Assembly: GCA_946620335.1 (NCBI GenBank)
Contig: CAMONF010000083.1
Coordinates: 1 to 5,697, forward strand
DNA: 5,697 bases
DNA from: an uncultured Clostridia bacterium
GTDB lineage: Bacteria > Bacillota > Clostridia > Lachnospirales > Lachnospiraceae
Reading direction: 5' to 3'
The translations under genes and the position numbers were made by a program. This document shows, piece after piece, positions 4,777 to 5,697 of this stretch; position 1 is the stretch's first letter, and each line of letters begins with the position of its first letter. The notes beneath the pieces are model-generated. The model was not told the DNA's origin, searched no databases, and saw nothing but the letters and a program-made list of their open reading frames with translations.

Positions 4777-4792
4777 GTCCACGTACGTGGAC
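4777..4792. promoter_or_regulatory. Perfect 16-bp palindrome, likely operator
   Basis: GTCCACGTACGTGGAC is a perfect palindrome. It lies at about +7 to +22 of the WYL promoter and over the -35 region of the candidate divergent promoter. A regulator gene next to such a site is usually autoregulated through it, so the WYL protein is the prime candidate ligand; this is inference. Confidence 0.7.
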
Positions 4793-4795
4793 AAT

Positions 4796-4831
4796 GAACA
4801 AATTTTCGGGAAATTTTGTTCGTTTATTTTT
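4796..4831 (+). promoter_or_regulatory. AT-rich inverted repeat with T-rich tail in the WYL leader (operator or attenuator)
   Basis: GAACAAATTTTC (4796-4807) and GAAATTTTGTTC (4810-4821) are inverted arms matching at 11 of 12 positions. As RNA they form a stem with one T-T mismatch and a CGGG loop, followed by GTTTATTTTT, a terminator-like shape inside the 5' leader. A further CGAAC at 4832-4836 adds a third half-site. It could be a second regulator site or a leader attenuator. Confidence 0.4.
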
Positions 4832-4870
4832 CGAACGCCGCCCGTCACAGACAAAGGAGTCCTTACCATT

Positions 4871-5697
4871 ATGGCAGACGAAAAACTCAAGATCCTCTAC
4901 CTCCGGGATGTCCTCCTTGCGGAGACTGACCCGGACCACGTCCTCACCGCAGACCGCCTGGGCGAGATCATGGAGGAGCGATACGGCATCCGGACCCAGC
5001 GGAAGACCATCTACACAGACATCGCCAGGCTCCGGGAATACGGCATGGACATCCGCCAGAAAAAGGGGGCCGAACACGGCTTCTACGCGGGTGAGCGAGA
5101 CTTCGAGCTGCCCGAACTCAAGCTCCTGGTGGACGCCGTTCAGGCCGCCAGGTTCATCCCCACCGGTAAGTCCGAGGACCTGATCCGCCGCCTGGCCCGT
5201 CTGACCAGCCGTTACCAGGCCAGCGCCTTAAAGCGGCAGGTCTTCATTTTCAACCGCGCCAAGACAGGAAATGAAACCATCCTCCGCAACGTCGACCTCC
5301 TCCACACCGCCATCAGCGAGAACCGGCGGGTCTCCTTCAAATACAGCGACTGGAACACCAAAAAGCAGCTGGTCCTCCGCCACGGCGGCGCCTGGTTCCT
5401 GGCCTCCCCCTGGACCTTGACCTGGGACAACGCCAACTACTACCTGGTGGCCTTCGACCACCGGTCGGAGCATATCCGCCATTACCGGGTGGACAAGATC
5501 CAGGAGCTGGAGATCGTGGACGCGCCACGCGAGGGCCGGGACCTCTTCGACGGCTTCGACCTGGCCGCCTTCTCCCGCAAGCCCTTCGGCATGTTCTCCG
5601 GCTACGACGCCCGGGTCAGCTTCCACTGCCCCGACCGCCTGGCCGGCGTCATGATCGACCGCTTCGGCCGCGACATCATGATCGTGCCGGCGGAGCC
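4871..5697 (+). CDS. WYL-domain transcription regulator (3' end cut off)
   Basis: ATG at 4871 with AAAGGAG (4853-4859) 11 nt upstream; open to the window edge after 275 codons. Residues about 1-75 form a winged helix-turn-helix of the HTH_11/DeoR-like type (LKILYLRDVLL, then RTQRKTIYTDIARLREYGMDI as the recognition region). Residues about 140-220 are the WYL domain: LLHTAISENRRVSFKYSDW, WFLASPWTLTWDNANYYLVAFD and HIRHYRVDKIQELEIV, with the usual aromatic and Arg residues of the ligand-binding Sm-like fold. The segment from 240 on is the start of the C-terminal WCX region. WYL regulators bind DNA as dimers and often sense nucleotides or nucleic acid. Context: divergent from two small genes with a palindrome between, so probably autoregulatory and controlling those genes. 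The coding sequence is much more GC-rich than the AT-rich leader before it. The identity of its effector is unknown. Confidence 0.92.
   Translation, partial: MADEKLKILYLRDVLLAETDPDHVLTADRLGEIMEERYGIRTQRKTIYTDIARLREYGMDIRQKKGAEHGFYAGERDFELPELKLLVDAVQAARFIPTGKSEDLIRRLARLTSRYQASALKRQVFIFNRAKTGNETILRNVDLLHTAISENRRVSFKYSDWNTKKQLVLRHGGAWFLASPWTLTWDNANYYLVAFDHRSEHIRHYRVDKIQELEIVDAPREGRDLFDGFDLAAFSRKPFGMFSGYDARVSFHCPDRLAGVMIDRFGRDIMIVPAE

Overview
The window looks like the chromosome of a fairly GC-rich anaerobic Firmicute, most likely a Clostridia/Lachnospiraceae-type gut bacterium. This rests on lipoprotein signals without an outer-membrane context, strong AAAGGAG-type ribosome binding sites, a classic cobalamin riboswitch with an intrinsic terminator, and a WYL regulator. 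The taxonomic assignment is inference; no search could be run.

Layout, right to left along the minus strand. A WYL-domain transcription regulator (4871 to the window end, plus strand, cut off) is divergent from two very small minus-strand genes of 34 and 58 codons (4596-4700 and 4341-4517). The roughly 170-bp divergent region holds two overlapping extended -10 promoters, a perfect 16-bp palindrome and an AT-rich hairpin. Downstream of the 58-codon gene its own 3' end is repeated twice more in degenerate form (4208-4340). A cluster of compact stem-loops follows (4036-4145), and then a serine hydrolase of the beta-lactamase/esterase family (2678-3850, minus) with its own promoter.

The left half is one B12-controlled transcription unit on the minus strand: a consensus-like promoter (2612-2640), a cobalamin riboswitch aptamer (2365-2560), an expression platform with two mutually exclusive hairpins and a terminator (2245-2309), a leader containing three degenerate tandem repeats with a 94-99 bp period (1976-2220), a surface-anchored CbiK-type cobaltochelatase lipoprotein (776-1912), and a second lipoprotein with a domain typical of Clostridial iron/haem/corrinoid uptake loci (1-703, cut off by the window edge).

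How it may work together: when cobalamin is scarce the riboswitch should let transcription run into the two lipoprotein genes. Both products have a lipobox Cys at residue 21 and a long acidic Ala/Glu linker, so both probably stand off the outer face of the membrane, where they could handle metal or tetrapyrrole. The chelatase fold outside the cell, the repeat-bearing leader, and the WYL/small-protein pair with its duplicated gene tail are the parts of most interest.
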